Origin: Parachlamydiaceae bacterium
GTDB lineage: Bacteria > Chlamydiota > Chlamydiia > Chlamydiales > Parachlamydiaceae
Assembly: GCA_013815395.1 (NCBI GenBank)
Contig: JACDGH010000002.1
Coordinates: 1 to 34,314, forward strand
DNA length: 34,314 bases
Direction: 5' to 3'
A program made the translations under genes and the position numbers. Shown here piece after piece: positions 1 through 9,532 of the stretch. Position 1 is the stretch's first letter, and each line of letters begins with the position of its first letter. The notes beneath the pieces were generated by a model. It searched no databases and had not been told where the DNA came from. It saw only the letters and a list, made by a program, of their open reading frames with translations.

Positions 1-1
1 G

Positions 2-3000
2 TTTACTGGTTTTCAAGGAGTTAAAGAATATACGATACCTTGCTCCTTATCAGAAACTTATTGTCTTTCTAAAGAGACTAAATCTTCAGGGAACACTTTT
101 CAGTATCACTATATGGGAATTAAGCATCATGGCGATTATTATCGCCGCGCTCGTTATGATATTCTCACTAAAGTTGAAGTAAGAAGCCCTAATGATACTT
201 TAACAGGGATTGTTAATTATGTTCCTTTAAAGCGTTCCGACTATACACGATTTCCCCATCAAGATGTGGTTGCTGGAGATGGTCGTAGCGTACGCTACTA
301 TTTTGAAATGCTCTCAAGACATGATCATAGATGTGAAAATCTACTAAAAAAAGTTGAACGAAGCGATGGTCCGACAGAAACCTATCATTATATTGAAGGG
401 GAAAAAGATGTAGAAATGCTCGTTCGCCGTAAGAACAGACCCGATGGTCGCTTTTTGAACATCAAGTATTACCGGAAAGGCGGCAATATTGTTGGCGAGG
501 ACATTGTAAAAATATCCAAAAAAGATGACCTAATACGCAACCGTGTAAGGGCTATACAAGCACCTGTAGGCTGCGACAATACCGCCATAAATACATATCG
601 CTTTTATTATACTATTAACCCCCTATTACATCACGAAGACAAGGATGCCCCCAGAGGAGGGTCAACAAAGGTTCTAGATGCGTTAAGTAATAAATCCATT
701 TATACATATGGCAGAGACCAACGCTTAAAACATATCGACCGATTTGCTAGTGATGGAAGCTTATATTCAAGAGAAAGTTTACTTTGGTCAAGTCTATTAT
801 CAGAACGAAGCTATCTAAGCGCCCGGACACTTGCATCCGAGTCAGGCGCGCTTGCATTTGCACGTACATATTCTTATGATAGTGCAGGGAATGTGCTACA
901 AGATGCTCTTTACGGAAATCTTTCTGGTCACAACACAATCACTCCTGTGATTTTAGAAAATGGCAAGGCGGCAGAAAATGGCTGTGAATTCTTCAGAAAA
1001 GAGTTGAGATATTCGGAAAATGGCGCGAATCAGCTTCTATGGGAAAGCGACGGGTTTCATGAAAGCTCTTTTGAATATGAAAAGGATGCTAACAGGCTAA
1101 GTGCAAAATTTATTGGGGAACCAAATAAAATTCTTCTGCGTGAATTTTACGAATACAATATCGAAGCATCAATAACTAAAAAAATTATTGATGACGGTTC
1201 TACGAAAGATCGAAACAATTTAACTAGTGTAACTCAAAGGCATATTACCTACTACTACCCTCGAACCACCTATCCATTTGGTTATCCTGAAGTTATTATT
1301 GAAAAATGTCTGGATATAGCATCTGGTCAGGAAGTTTTAATAAATAAGGTTGTTAACACACATAACACTCAAGGCTTACTTGTAAAGCAAGATCATTATG
1401 ACAACTCTGAAAACTATCTTTACACATTATATTGGGACTATAATGCGATGGGTAATCTGATCAGAGAAGTTAATGCTCTCCAACAGATTTCAGAATGGCG
1501 CTATGATCCTAATGGGAATTGTGTTTACGAGCAGGGGTTCAATCCTAATGAACATAAAGAGTTTATTTATGACCTTGCAAATCGTTTAGTTCGCCAAGAC
1601 GAAATTCACACTGACGGAACGCGGAGAAGCATTTCTTACTGCTATAACGTCCTCAGTCAACTCGTCACCCTCCAAGACAGCTTTAATAATGGAACGCATT
1701 ACGAATATGACGCCTTTGGCCGTGTGACACACATTACTTATCCAACAGTCGCAGATGAAACAGGAACCTATTCCTCCCCTACTTTGACAAAAACCTACAA
1801 CCTTATGGGCAATGTCGCAAGCATGACGGATAGCCAAGGCAATAAAACAGAGATGTCTTATACGCTACGGGGCCAAGTAGCAAAAACAATCTATTCTGAC
1901 GGATCTACTGAAAGCAATATTTATAGCAAGGATGGCTTATTACTCGCAGCTTGTGCTAAGAATGGAACTAAAACCGCTTATTCCTACGATGCTTTGAGAC
2001 GAATTGTTAAAACAGAAATAACAACCTATTCCGGCGAATTATTATCTGAAACAAGTGCGACATATAATGGCTTCCACTTAACTTCTGAAACAGATGCCAT
2101 GGGGCAAGTTACTTTTTTTAATTATTATTCTAATGGGGCACTCAAGAGCAAACAACGCGCTGGGTCATTAACATCTTTAACTTATGATGCCCAAGGTCGA
2201 CTTAAAACATCTATCGAGCATTATGGACCTAATCCTGACGATGTGATTGTCAAAACTCAAGAATATGATCTTCTCAATCGCATCATTGAAGAACGTATTG
2301 AAGATAGCAAAGGCATTTTTACTAAGACCAACTACACCTTCGATGCTGCTGGCCAGCTTATTGAAACTCGCACAGGCGATGGTAACACTTCTACAACAGT
2401 ATTCGACTCCTATGGCACCCCTTCTATTATAACCGATGGTGAAGGAAATCAAATCCTCACAAAGCGTTCCTTCAACTATTATAATGCTGTCGGTCAAAAT
2501 GTTGATTTTCTAGAGGTTACTGATGCTCTTGGAAATACGGCAGTAAGCATTTTTGATACTTTAGGAAGGGTTGTTTCTACGACTCGAAAAAATAGCGCCG
2601 GGATAATCCTTCAGCAGCAAGATTTCGTATACGATCATAATGGCAATCGTTGCCTATTGATAGATAAAATCATTTCAGGCTCTTCAGAGCGCAGCGTTGT
2701 AACAAAACTTGTGCATGATATGCTAAACAGGCCTATTGCTTGTTATGAAGCTGCTGGCACCCCGGAACAAAAATACACTCAGATCAACTATAACGCCTAT
2801 GGCCAAAAATCTTCATTTGTTAAAGCAGATGGAACGATTCTTTATTACACCTATGATGCCTTGGGTCGACTTTCATCATTATATTCTTCAGATCATACCA
2901 TCTATTATAGCTATACCTACGACCAAAATAATCATCCCATAAAAATCAATGATTTGATCAATAAAACATCGACCATTAAAAAATATGATCAATGTGGCCT

Positions 3001-5005
3001 ATTGATTGAGGAAATTTTGGCACATGGGTTTTCCTTAGGATTTGGATATGATGCCATGGGACGCCCCATCAATGTATCCTTACCTAATAGAACCGGAATT
3101 GCTTTCAGATATCGAGGCCCATTTTTAGAGAAAATACAACGTCTTTCTTCTCAAAATACAATTACTTACGAACATGTTTATAATAGGTATGACCTATCTG
3201 GCTGTCTTATGGAGGCAAGCTTAATAGGTAGAGCTGGAAATCTAAATTATAGTTACGATAAAAATGACCGCTTAAAACAGGCTCATTCAGTGCATTGGGA
3301 AGAAACTTTGACTTATGACGTGGTAGGCAACCTTACTGAGGAACGGCTCAGAGATTTTAATGGAGAGGTCTCCTTAAATTATAGTTATAACGATCTTTAT
3401 CAATTACTAAGCGAAAGGGGTGTAACGAATCACAACTATCAATACGACTCGTTGTATAATCGAACGGCTAAGGACAGTAATATCCATGCACACAATGATC
3501 TAAATCAAATGCTGAGTGATGGCGATGCTGTCTATACATACGATTTAAACGGTAATATGTTAAATAAAGCCTCTGCGAATGAAACGATATGCTTTACATA
3601 CGATGCCCTTGACCGCTTAACAAGTTTGACTAATGGCTTACGCCAAGTCCGTTATTTTTATGATGAAGCAAATCGTCGCTTGAGCAAATCACTATATCAA
3701 CGAGGGACTAATGATGAGTGGGTATTTGAAAAGACGATAAAATACATTTATCAGGATCAAAATGAGATCGGATCGTTAAATTCTAATGATGAGATTGTCG
3801 AATTGAGATTACTTGGAATAGGAAGAGGGGCTGAGATAGGCGCAGCCATTGCTTTAGAGATCGACAATAAAGTCTTTGCCCCCATCCATGACCATGCAGG
3901 CAATGTTGCCTGCTTAGTTGAAGCTGAGACAGGATTAGTTTTCGAAACCTATCGTTATTCCTCCTTCGGTGAAGAGTTGTTTAATGATTCAGTATCCCCT
4001 TGGTGCTTTTCAAGTAAACGTGTGGACAATGAAAGTGGCTTAGTTTATTTTGGACGCCGTTACTATGATCCAGTTGTTGGTCGCTGGATTTCACAAGATC
4101 CTCTTGGCCGCGAAGGAGGCCCAAACCTCTATGCCTATGTCTTAAATAATCCTCAGACCAATTTCGACCTCTATGGATTAAGTACTGAAGGGCAAAGTGG
4201 TGGTGGTTTTAGTGGATTGCTTCAATCTATTAACGAAGGCATTAAATACATTTGCGACACCTGGCAAACTCAGTGCCCGATACCTATTCTGCGCGACTCT
4301 TTATCAGCTGTGCATCACTTTGCAACAAATGGAAATTTAAACACTTTTGAAATGCATCATCAGGGAACACAATCAACCAATGGACAGATTTATGGAATAG
4401 AGTTTTTAGATGATATCGTCATTGGATATTTACCTGGAATGAATAATACCGTTGAGTCAACAATAGGTGGAGCACAAAAAATTTCTAACTTACATGCAAA
4501 CTCTTCAGTCTATTATAGCCACTGTAAAGATCCAGGATTTATTTACGATATATGCAGAACAATCTTTCAAAAAATAGGTTTTAGGTCAACTCCTTCTACA
4601 AAGGCCGCAGAAATGATACGGGGGATGCTTAAAAAAGTAGGCCCCAATGGTCGTGTTTTGCTTTATACTTTTAGTAAAGGGGGTCAAACTGCAGCCGACA
4701 TGAAAATGTTCCTCACACCTGCTGAACGTAGTCGAATCGACGTTAAAACTTTCGGCTCTGCTAAAATGGTGTCCAAAAAGGATTTTGGAAGTGCTGAAAA
4801 CTTCATTAGCCCGACCGATGCCATCCCTTTAGTTGCAGATGGAATTGGCATAATTAGGAGTTTTTTCTCTGATAACATTAGTATTGAATTCCTAAACACC
4901 CGATCACTCCCCCTTATTGACCATTGCATTGAAGGGCCAACTTATATGCATGGGTTAAAAAAATGTGGTCAAAATATTATTGATCTTCAAATAAAAGGGA
5001 ATTAA
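2..5005 (+). CDS. RHS/YD-repeat protein with lipase-like C-terminal domain (5' end outside window)
   Basis: The frame is open from base 2 through the first in-window ATG (113), so the gene enters from the left and its true start is not visible. Residues are counted from that ATG. Roughly 430-1250 hold dozens of degenerate YD repeats (YDALGRL-type), which in RHS proteins build a cocoon-like shell. The RHS core follows, with a GRRYYDP segment, DPLG at 1329-1332 and DLYGL at 1352-1356, the usual boundary before a variable C-terminal domain. The last ~274 residues lack YD repeats and contain TFSKGG with Ser1521, followed by Asp1569 and His1604 or His1613 in the order expected of an alpha/beta-hydrolase triad. 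I infer a lipase- or esterase-like tip, possibly related to chlamydial DUF687 proteins (from memory). A lipoprotein gene starts one base after the stop. RHS identity is strong; hydrolase activity is inferred. Confidence 0.9.
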   Translation, partial: FTGFQGVKEYTIPCSLSETYCLSKETKSSGNTFQYHYMGIKHHGDYYRRARYDILTKVEVRSPNDTLTGIVNYVPLKRSDYTRFPHQDVVAGDGRSVRYYFEMLSRHDHRCENLLKKVERSDGPTETYHYIEGEKDVEMLVRRKNRPDGRFLNIKYYRKGGNIVGEDIVKISKKDDLIRNRVRAIQAPVGCDNTAINTYRFYYTINPLLHHEDKDAPRGGSTKVLDALSNKSIYTYGRDQRLKHIDRFASDGSLYSRESLLWSSLLSERSYLSARTLASESGALAFARTYSYDSAGNVLQDALYGNLSGHNTITPVILENGKAAENGCEFFRKELRYSENGANQLLWESDGFHESSFEYEKDANRLSAKFIGEPNKILLREFYEYNIEASITKKIIDDGSTKDRNNLTSVTQRHITYYYPRTTYPFGYPEVIIEKCLDIASGQEVLINKVVNTHNTQGLLVKQDHYDNSENYLYTLYWDYNAMGNLIREVNALQQISEWRYDPNGNCVYEQGFNPNEHKEFIYDLANRLVRQDEIHTDGTRRSISYCYNVLSQLVTLQDSFNNGTHYEYDAFGRVTHITYPTVADETGTYSSPTLTKTYNLMGNVASMTDSQGNKTEMSYTLRGQVAKTIYSDGSTESNIYSKDGLLLAACAKNGTKTAYSYDALRRIVKTEITTYSGELLSETSATYNGFHLTSETDAMGQVTFFNYYSNGALKSKQRAGSLTSLTYDAQGRLKTSIEHYGPNPDDVIVKTQEYDLLNRIIEERIEDSKGIFTKTNYTFDAAGQLIETRTGDGNTSTTVFDSYGTPSIITDGEGNQILTKRSFNYYNAVGQNVDFLEVTDALGNTAVSIFDTLGRVVSTTRKNSAGIILQQQDFVYDHNGNRCLLIDKIISGSSERSVVTKLVHDMLNRPIACYEAAGTPEQKYTQINYNAYGQKSSFVKADGTILYYTYDALGRLSSLYSSDHTIYYSYTYDQNNHPIKINDLINKTSTIKKYDQCGLLIEEILAHGFSLGFGYDAMGRPINVSLPNRTGIAFRYRGPFLEKIQRLSSQNTITYEHVYNRYDLSGCLMEASLIGRAGNLNYSYDKNDRLKQAHSVHWEETLTYDVVGNLTEERLRDFNGEVSLNYSYNDLYQLLSERGVTNHNYQYDSLYNRTAKDSNIHAHNDLNQMLSDGDAVYTYDLNGNMLNKASANETICFTYDALDRLTSLTNGLRQVRYFYDEANRRLSKSLYQRGTNDEWVFEKTIKYIYQDQNEIGSLNSNDEIVELRLLGIGRGAEIGAAIALEIDNKVFAPIHDHAGNVACLVEAETGLVFETYRYSSFGEELFNDSVSPWCFSSKRVDNESGLVYFGRRYYDPVVGRWISQDPLGREGGPNLYAYVLNNPQTNFDLYGLSTEGQSGGGFSGLLQSINEGIKYICDTWQTQCPIPILRDSLSAVHHFATNGNLNTFEMHHQGTQSTNGQIYGIEFLDDIVIGYLPGMNNTVESTIGGAQKISNLHANSSVYYSHCKDPGFIYDICRTIFQKIGFRSTPSTKAAEMIRGMLKKVGPNGRVLLYTFSKGGQTAADMKMFLTPAERSRIDVKTFGSAKMVSKKDFGSAENFISPTDAIPLVADGIGIIRSFFSDNISIEFLNTRSLPLIDHCIEGPTYMHGLKKCGQNIIDLQIKGN

Positions 5006-5006
5006 T

Positions 5007-5531
5007 ATGTTTTTTTTATTTTTTTTGTTTTTATCTTCTTGTTCACAAAAATATGACTACATAGACAAAGTAGACGCTGTTGTTAAAAAGGAAATTAAAA
5101 TTATTCAACAGATGGAAGACTTTCAGCTTTGTGGATATGGTGGAGCCATGTGTGATGGTATAAAAACCATTAATATAACATTTTCATCTTATCAAAAAGT
5201 TGATATTGCTCAGGCACGGCTAATGATAGTTCAAAGTATTGAAAAAATACGTAATGCAGTAAATGCTCAAGATGATTTAAAAGATTATCTAATTCCCTAT
5301 CCCTTTCCAACCAAGGGGATCGAGGTAAGTATCATGTTTTTGGAAGGTTTAGATTATATAAAATTTGGATGTGTTTGGCTTGGAACCGGCGGTGTTTCCC
5401 TCGTATCACAGCTAGATGGTATACTCTTTTATAGTTCCTATAACCCTCGAACAAAAATGCTTGAGAGATATTTTAATGAACCGTATGAGGAGGCATTAGC
5501 CATCGTAAATAACGAGTTAAAAAATAATTAA
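5007..5531 (+). CDS. Small lipoprotein, candidate immunity protein for the RHS protein
   Basis: This 174-residue protein begins with a very short hydrophobic signal peptide (FFLFFLFLSSC) ending in a lipobox, with Cys12 as the predicted lipidated residue. It should therefore be exported and anchored in a membrane. The rest is a small globular domain that I do not recognise. The start lies one base after the RHS stop codon and there is no separate ribosome-binding site, so translational coupling is likely. A gene of this size immediately behind an RHS gene is the usual position of a cognate immunity protein. Lipoprotein immunity proteins are known for lipase effectors that act in the periplasm, which would suit the lipase-like RHS tip. 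The immunity role is inference; the lipoprotein call is from sequence. Confidence 0.75.
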   Translation: MFFLFFLFLSSCSQKYDYIDKVDAVVKKEIKIIQQMEDFQLCGYGGAMCDGIKTINITFSSYQKVDIAQARLMIVQSIEKIRNAVNAQDDLKDYLIPYPFPTKGIEVSIMFLEGLDYIKFGCVWLGTGGVSLVSQLDGILFYSSYNPRTKMLERYFNEPYEEALAIVNNELKNN

Positions 5532-5893
5532 ATCTATCAACTATTGTGATACTTCTATTTAAACTTATGAATGGGTTTAGCGAATATAATCCAGGTTTTT
5601 TAATCCTCTATTTCCTAAAAGAAGAATAGGATGAGCAAAAATGAGGAACTAGGGACTAGTTCCTCATTTTTCACTCTCTAGATTCTCTTTTTTACTTTTC
5701 TTTTTTAAAGATTGGTGAAGTCACTAATAGTGCTCAGGGTAACTGCAGCCCTAGAAAATAATAAAACAGCCCTGAGAACTGTAAGTATGGAAAAAATAAG
5801 AAATGGGAATTTTCAATTTGAGAATGGTATACTTAGTGTACATCCAATGTTTTAAAATTAAACGATTTTCACACTTTACAATGGAAAAAAAAT
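5532..5893. other. Intergenic region after the RHS/lipoprotein pair
   Basis: No credible gene was seen in these 362 bases. The region contains the perfect hairpin at 5637-5671 and an AT-rich stretch before the next gene. Confidence 0.6.
5637..5671. terminator. Perfect 16-bp hairpin, likely bidirectional terminator
   Basis: Arms 5637-5652 and 5656-5671 are perfectly complementary around a 3-base loop. The outer part is A-rich on the left and T-rich on the right, so the RNA would end in a U-rich arm in either direction. It lies about 105 bases after the lipoprotein stop. Confidence 0.7.
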
Positions 5894-6514
5894 ATGAAAA
5901 AAATGCTATTTTGTCTTGTCACTATATGCTTAACTTCGCAAAACCCTTTAGAAGCTACTCCTAAAACTGCATCCGATTATAAAGGCTACCCAACTGAAAC
6001 TGCTATATTGAATTTATCTTCTGATGAACAATCGAACTGGAAAGAAATTTCAAGGCAGAATGGAGCAAGTTTGTTAGTTGAACGGATTCCTATAAATCAA
6101 ACACCTGAGAATTGGTCAGAGCTTATAGGCATTCAATACGTTGATCTAAGACATCTCGACGAAAACCCTACAGTACATAGCAAGATAGAAGTGGTAGCTG
6201 CGACCCTTAAAAAAATGACGCTGTCATCCTATCCAGGAAAAAAAGTCACATGGGTAACCATTGAAAAAAATAAAAATGACATTATTTATCAATGGACATT
6301 ACATGAACCCTACTTTGACACTCCTGCACAAACTGAAATTGCGAAAGGATTTTTTACCAAATCAGGATTTCATCGCATAGGATTTACAAGTAAAAAAACC
6401 GAATTGACTGCCGACGAAAAACAGCTTTGGATCCAGTTGCTTAAAGAAGCAACAGTTGTTCCTTTTAAGAAAGCTATAAATTTATCAGGAATGTCATTAA
6501 CAAAAAAATCTTGA
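5894..6514 (+). CDS. Secreted protein of unknown function
   Basis: This 206-residue protein has an N-terminal signal peptide (basic MKK, a hydrophobic core to about residue 15, and a plausible cleavage after LEA near residue 21). The mature part shows no metal-binding or catalytic motif that I recognise. A notable stretch near residues 130-165 combines an IIYQWTLHEPY-like segment with GFHRIGFTSK. I associate similar text with uncharacterised proteins of intracellular bacteria, but this is memory only. The ribosome-binding site is weak (A-rich leader). The gene stands alone, with a hairpin on each side, and converges with the minus-strand coiled-coil gene. A periplasmic or outer-surface location is the most that can be said. 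Confidence 0.7.
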   Translation: MKKMLFCLVTICLTSQNPLEATPKTASDYKGYPTETAILNLSSDEQSNWKEISRQNGASLLVERIPINQTPENWSELIGIQYVDLRHLDENPTVHSKIEVVAATLKKMTLSSYPGKKVTWVTIEKNKNDIIYQWTLHEPYFDTPAQTEIAKGFFTKSGFHRIGFTSKKTELTADEKQLWIQLLKEATVVPFKKAINLSGMSLTKKS

Positions 6515-6644
6515 TTTTAGGTTACAAATCGTTGTATCAAAGATTTCTGAAGTTCACTCTGTTTGAGCTCTCTTAAAAGTATAATATCTATAAAAAGTGA
6601 TCATGAAACTTTAGATCCAGAGTGATTGCGTTTATAGTGATTAT

Positions 6645-6678
6645 TGAAAGAAGAGTCAGTCACCCGGCTCTTCTTTCA
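6645..6678. terminator. Hairpin between convergent genes
   Basis: Arms 6645-6655 and 6668-6678 pair perfectly over 11 bases, extendable by a G-T and a C-G pair. The element sits between the plus-strand gene ending at 6514 and the minus-strand gene ending at 6734, so it could terminate both. Confidence 0.6.
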
Positions 6679-6733
6679 CATAAAGCTCTCACCCTAGTTT
6701 TTATGGGCATAGGCTGAAATCATCAAGTTTGAA

Positions 6734-7213
6734 CTAACTAACAGGAACAGCTTTTTGGGCCTTTTCTGCAGCAATTTTTGCTCGAAGCGCTGCTATTTTA
6801 GCTGCTCGTTCATCCCCTTCAGCTTTTAACTGTGCTTTACGAGCAACTTGATCTTCTTCCAATTTTCTAATGTCAGCAGATTTAGTAAGTATTAATTCAC
6901 CTAATTGATTGGCAAGGTCTACATGACCATCTCTTCTGGTTTCGGCTTCGGCACATTCTTGTTTTGCAGCAGCACTCTTTTCCTTTGCAATAGCACTTTG
7001 ATCCCGGGCTATAGCGCTATTTGCCCTTGCGATAGCACTCTTTTCCTGCGCAATAGCACTCTTTTCCTGCGCACTAGCAGTTTTTTGAATCGCTTCCACA
7101 GCCTTTTCAATGTAAGAAACGGCTTCTAAGCCTTTTCCTAACACTCTTTGTAGTTCCGCCCCATTTGTGCATTCATTTGACCCTCGATATATATTTCCAA
7201 CTGATAATGACAT
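6734..7213 (-). CDS. Alanine-rich heptad-repeat coiled-coil protein
   Basis: This is a 159-residue protein preceded by a good ribosome-binding site (AGGAG, 8 bases before the ATG). Residues about 44-82 are a run of seven-residue units of the type AQEKSAI, encoded by 21-base tandem repeats (6969-7080). Two adjacent units (7033-7074) are almost identical at DNA level, so repeat number may vary. Most of the rest is charged, alanine-rich helix, giving a nearly continuous coiled coil with no signal peptide or membrane segment. It is divergent from the coiled-coil gene at 7562, which carries a different heptad repeat. The function is unknown; a scaffold or secreted effector role would be a guess. 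Its GC content is higher than that of the neighbouring gene. Confidence 0.75.
   Translation of the reverse strand: MSLSVGNIYRGSNECTNGAELQRVLGKGLEAVSYIEKAVEAIQKTASAQEKSAIAQEKSAIARANSAIARDQSAIAKEKSAAAKQECAEAETRRDGHVDLANQLGELILTKSADIRKLEEDQVARKAQLKAEGDERAAKIAALRAKIAAEKAQKAVPVS
6969..7080. repeat. 21-bp tandem repeats encoding heptads
   Basis: About five imperfect 21-base units lie inside the coiled-coil gene. The copies at 7033-7053 and 7054-7074 are the closest to identical. Each unit encodes one heptad, so unit gain or loss preserves the frame. Confidence 0.8.
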
Positions 7214-7561
7214 TAAAAGTCTCCTAATATTTTTTTAAAATTTTTTGTTAAAATTCTCAATTATTTGTCTTACATTATCTATAACTAAGAAATCCCGCAT
7301 AGTGAATTTAAAACGAAGTATAAATGCATAAGATCATGAATTTGCATATTGTACCTAGATTTGAATATAAAATCAATATTTTCAAAACATATTTATTTTT
7401 TAAAACTTAACATTGCCAAAAATATAATGATAAGTAACTAAAATATGATTAAAAAATTTAAAGGTGATTCTTTTTTTTATTAACAGTAAGTAAATATTTT
7501 AAATTTATTTACATTTAAAGCGTTAACTTTATATAATATATGTAGGTTTATGGAGGTTCGC
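7214..7561. other. Very AT-rich divergent intergenic region
   Basis: These 348 bases separate two divergent coiled-coil genes. No gene is apparent. The right end carries the promoter at 7508-7537; other TATAAT-like strings are too common in this AT-rich DNA to call. Confidence 0.6.
7508..7537 (+). promoter_or_regulatory. Sigma-70-type promoter for the gene at 7562
   Basis: TTTACA (7508-7513) and TATAAT (7532-7537) are separated by 18 bases, giving a predicted leader of about 20 bases with a GGAGG ribosome-binding site at 7552-7556. Confidence 0.6.
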
Positions 7562-9133
7562 ATGAGTTTAGAACAATCAAAATCCGCAGAACAATTTATC
7601 GTATTTAACGCAGCTTCATCTAATTCAGAAGTGGAAAAATCAATTACCATATTATCCCCAAAGGATCTGTCTATTAATTTAGTTGCTTCTACCATTTTAA
7701 ATGAAATCAATCCTTTAGAAGAGATTTCAAATTATGCACCTTTATGTAAAAGAGAAATATCCCCTCAATTCTTGAAGATTGAAGACCAATTGCCGGAAAA
7801 TTCTTCAAAAGAAATAGAGGAAGGACTATCTGAAGATGAAAAACTATTGGCTTTACTTCTAATGGAAGATGAAAATGCACTTGCAGCCGGCCAGCAAGAA
7901 ATTTTAGACAGTAATTTAGAATTGGATCAAGCCAAAAATGAATTAAATCTAGCAATTGATAAAAAAAAATTAGAATTGATCAAAGCTGAAGTAGAACAAG
8001 AAAATATGAATTATTTTGCTAAAGTTTCTTCTAAAGAAGATTCTATTAGTGCTAAAGAAGATATTATTAGTATGAATGAAGATATTATTAGTATGAATGA
8101 AGATATTATAAGTAGTCAAGAAGATCAAATTGCCATGGTTAATCAAGATGTTATTCAAAAGTGTAACAATGCGGCTAAACAAGTAATAGGCGAAATAGGA
8201 AATATTAATGGAAATGCTGAAAGAATGTTTGAGTTTAATATTAACAATAGATCTTCTATTAGGGAAAGATCCGACTTTCAACTAGAATCAAGGTCAAAAA
8301 AAGTATCTTTAACTCCACTACCAGCTGATGATATCCTTTCTCGAACAGATAGCCAAAAAACAAAAATTGTTTTTAGTGAAGCTACAACGCTCATTATGTT
8401 TAAATTATCGAATTATCAATTAAAAAGTAGAGAGCATGGGGAATCTTTTAAAATTATTTCTAATCAAATTAATACTATGGGCACAGAGCTATCACATACT
8501 GATATAGCCCAAAAACTTTCTTCACTGCTTAATAATGTGTTACAAATTACTGAAAGAAAAGAAAAAATAGTTCCTCATGAGACCATCGAATTTCTTAGGC
8601 TAATACAGAATTTAATGAATGAAATAAGCACGGATGTTACTGCAAATGGAGGCAACCACGATCCTGAAATACATGAAGAAATTAAACAATATCTATTTTT
8701 AATAAATAATTTAATTAATAAAATTATTGCGAGCATGAATCATAAAAATGAAGATAAAATTATTACTGATGACAAACTCGATATTAGCACAGATTCATTC
8801 AATAACTTAGTAAAAACAAAAAAAAGCAAGCCTCTTACTATAGAGAATGCAGTTAAGATTTTGAAAAGACCAGGAAATTTTAATGAATATATTCTATCAT
8901 CTATTCTTGAAAATGCAAAACATTGGGATGAAAAAATGATAAAAGCATTTATCATGCAAATTCAAAAAGATATCGACATAAAAAAAGAAGATATTAAAAA
9001 AATTATAAAAAAAGATGATATTAGAATGACTGAGACTGCCAATGAGGAAAAAGATATTTTCGCTCTAAAAAAACCAGAAAAAAATTCACGTTTCAACTAC
9101 GTTATAAATAAGCTTTATAAAAATAGTTTGTAA
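7562..9133 (+). CDS. Large AT-rich coiled-coil protein of unknown function
   Basis: I place the start at 7562 rather than the upstream in-frame ATG at 7550, because GGAGG at 7552-7556 is then correctly spaced; the product is 523 residues. It is acidic and lysine-rich with no signal peptide or membrane segment. Residues about 100-200 form a coiled coil containing seven-residue units of the type MNEDIIS (DNA 8029-8136), two of them identical at DNA level (8071-8112). The remainder is predicted helical, with a basic lysine-rich tail. Base composition is much more AT-rich than the housekeeping genes downstream. The similar heptad design in the divergent neighbour suggests related roles. No family is recognised; a lineage-specific effector or structural protein is possible. 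Confidence 0.75.
   Translation: MSLEQSKSAEQFIVFNAASSNSEVEKSITILSPKDLSINLVASTILNEINPLEEISNYAPLCKREISPQFLKIEDQLPENSSKEIEEGLSEDEKLLALLLMEDENALAAGQQEILDSNLELDQAKNELNLAIDKKKLELIKAEVEQENMNYFAKVSSKEDSISAKEDIISMNEDIISMNEDIISSQEDQIAMVNQDVIQKCNNAAKQVIGEIGNINGNAERMFEFNINNRSSIRERSDFQLESRSKKVSLTPLPADDILSRTDSQKTKIVFSEATTLIMFKLSNYQLKSREHGESFKIISNQINTMGTELSHTDIAQKLSSLLNNVLQITERKEKIVPHETIEFLRLIQNLMNEISTDVTANGGNHDPEIHEEIKQYLFLINNLINKIIASMNHKNEDKIITDDKLDISTDSFNNLVKTKKSKPLTIENAVKILKRPGNFNEYILSSILENAKHWDEKMIKAFIMQIQKDIDIKKEDIKKIIKKDDIRMTETANEEKDIFALKKPEKNSRFNYVINKLYKNSL
8029..8136. repeat. 21-bp tandem repeats encoding (MNEDIIS)-type heptads
   Basis: About five units of 21 bases. The units at 8071-8091 and 8092-8112 are identical or nearly so, the flanking ones diverged. 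They encode a heptad coiled coil in frame. Confidence 0.8.
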
Positions 9134-9532
9134 AATTCGATTTCTCACGTTGTATTTAAGATGTGCAAGACTCAGCTGAGAAATTTAAGTAAAAATTTCC
9201 TCTAAGTCTTTTGATATTAGTATCGTGGACTGGCGGAAAGCAGGTGAAACTAGTTAAATTAAAAACCTCTAGTTGCTTTATTAATTTTATTTTTCTTTGA
9301 TTTCTATTGGTTTGAGTCGGAAACTTGTTTTGGGTAATCGATGAAAATGACAAAGAACAAGAGAAGGGTATGTTCTACGACCGAAAGCTTTCCTTGCTAA
9401 GGGGACAAGGCCATAAAACAACTCTTCGTGCAAACATGGGTAGACTTTGCGCAAGCTAGAAGTGCGACAGCTTCGCCGCGCACTTCTATTCAAGAAATCA
9501 ACTTATGCGTTCTGGTATGAAGACCTAACTTA
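9134..9532. other. Intergenic region, possible gene remnant
   Basis: This 399-base gap has no credible intact gene. A minus-strand open stretch at 9287-9493 has no ribosome-binding site and no family that I recognise. Base composition rises around 9360-9490, which hints at a decayed gene or a repeat element. A hairpin lies at 9457-9488. Confidence 0.5.
9457..9488. repeat. Hairpin with GCTTCGC loop
   Basis: Perfect 10-base arms at 9457-9466 and 9479-9488 flank a 12-base loop containing GCTTCGC. The same loop motif and a CGCACTTC arm recur in the palindromic repeats at 13611 and 23543, so it may be a reduced member of that family. It could also terminate the gene at 9533-10141. Confidence 0.5.

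Noticed and set aside
9287..9493. A 68-codon minus-strand open frame
   Set aside because: No ribosome-binding site, overlaps a hairpin, and the translation matches nothing that I recognise; at most a gene remnant.
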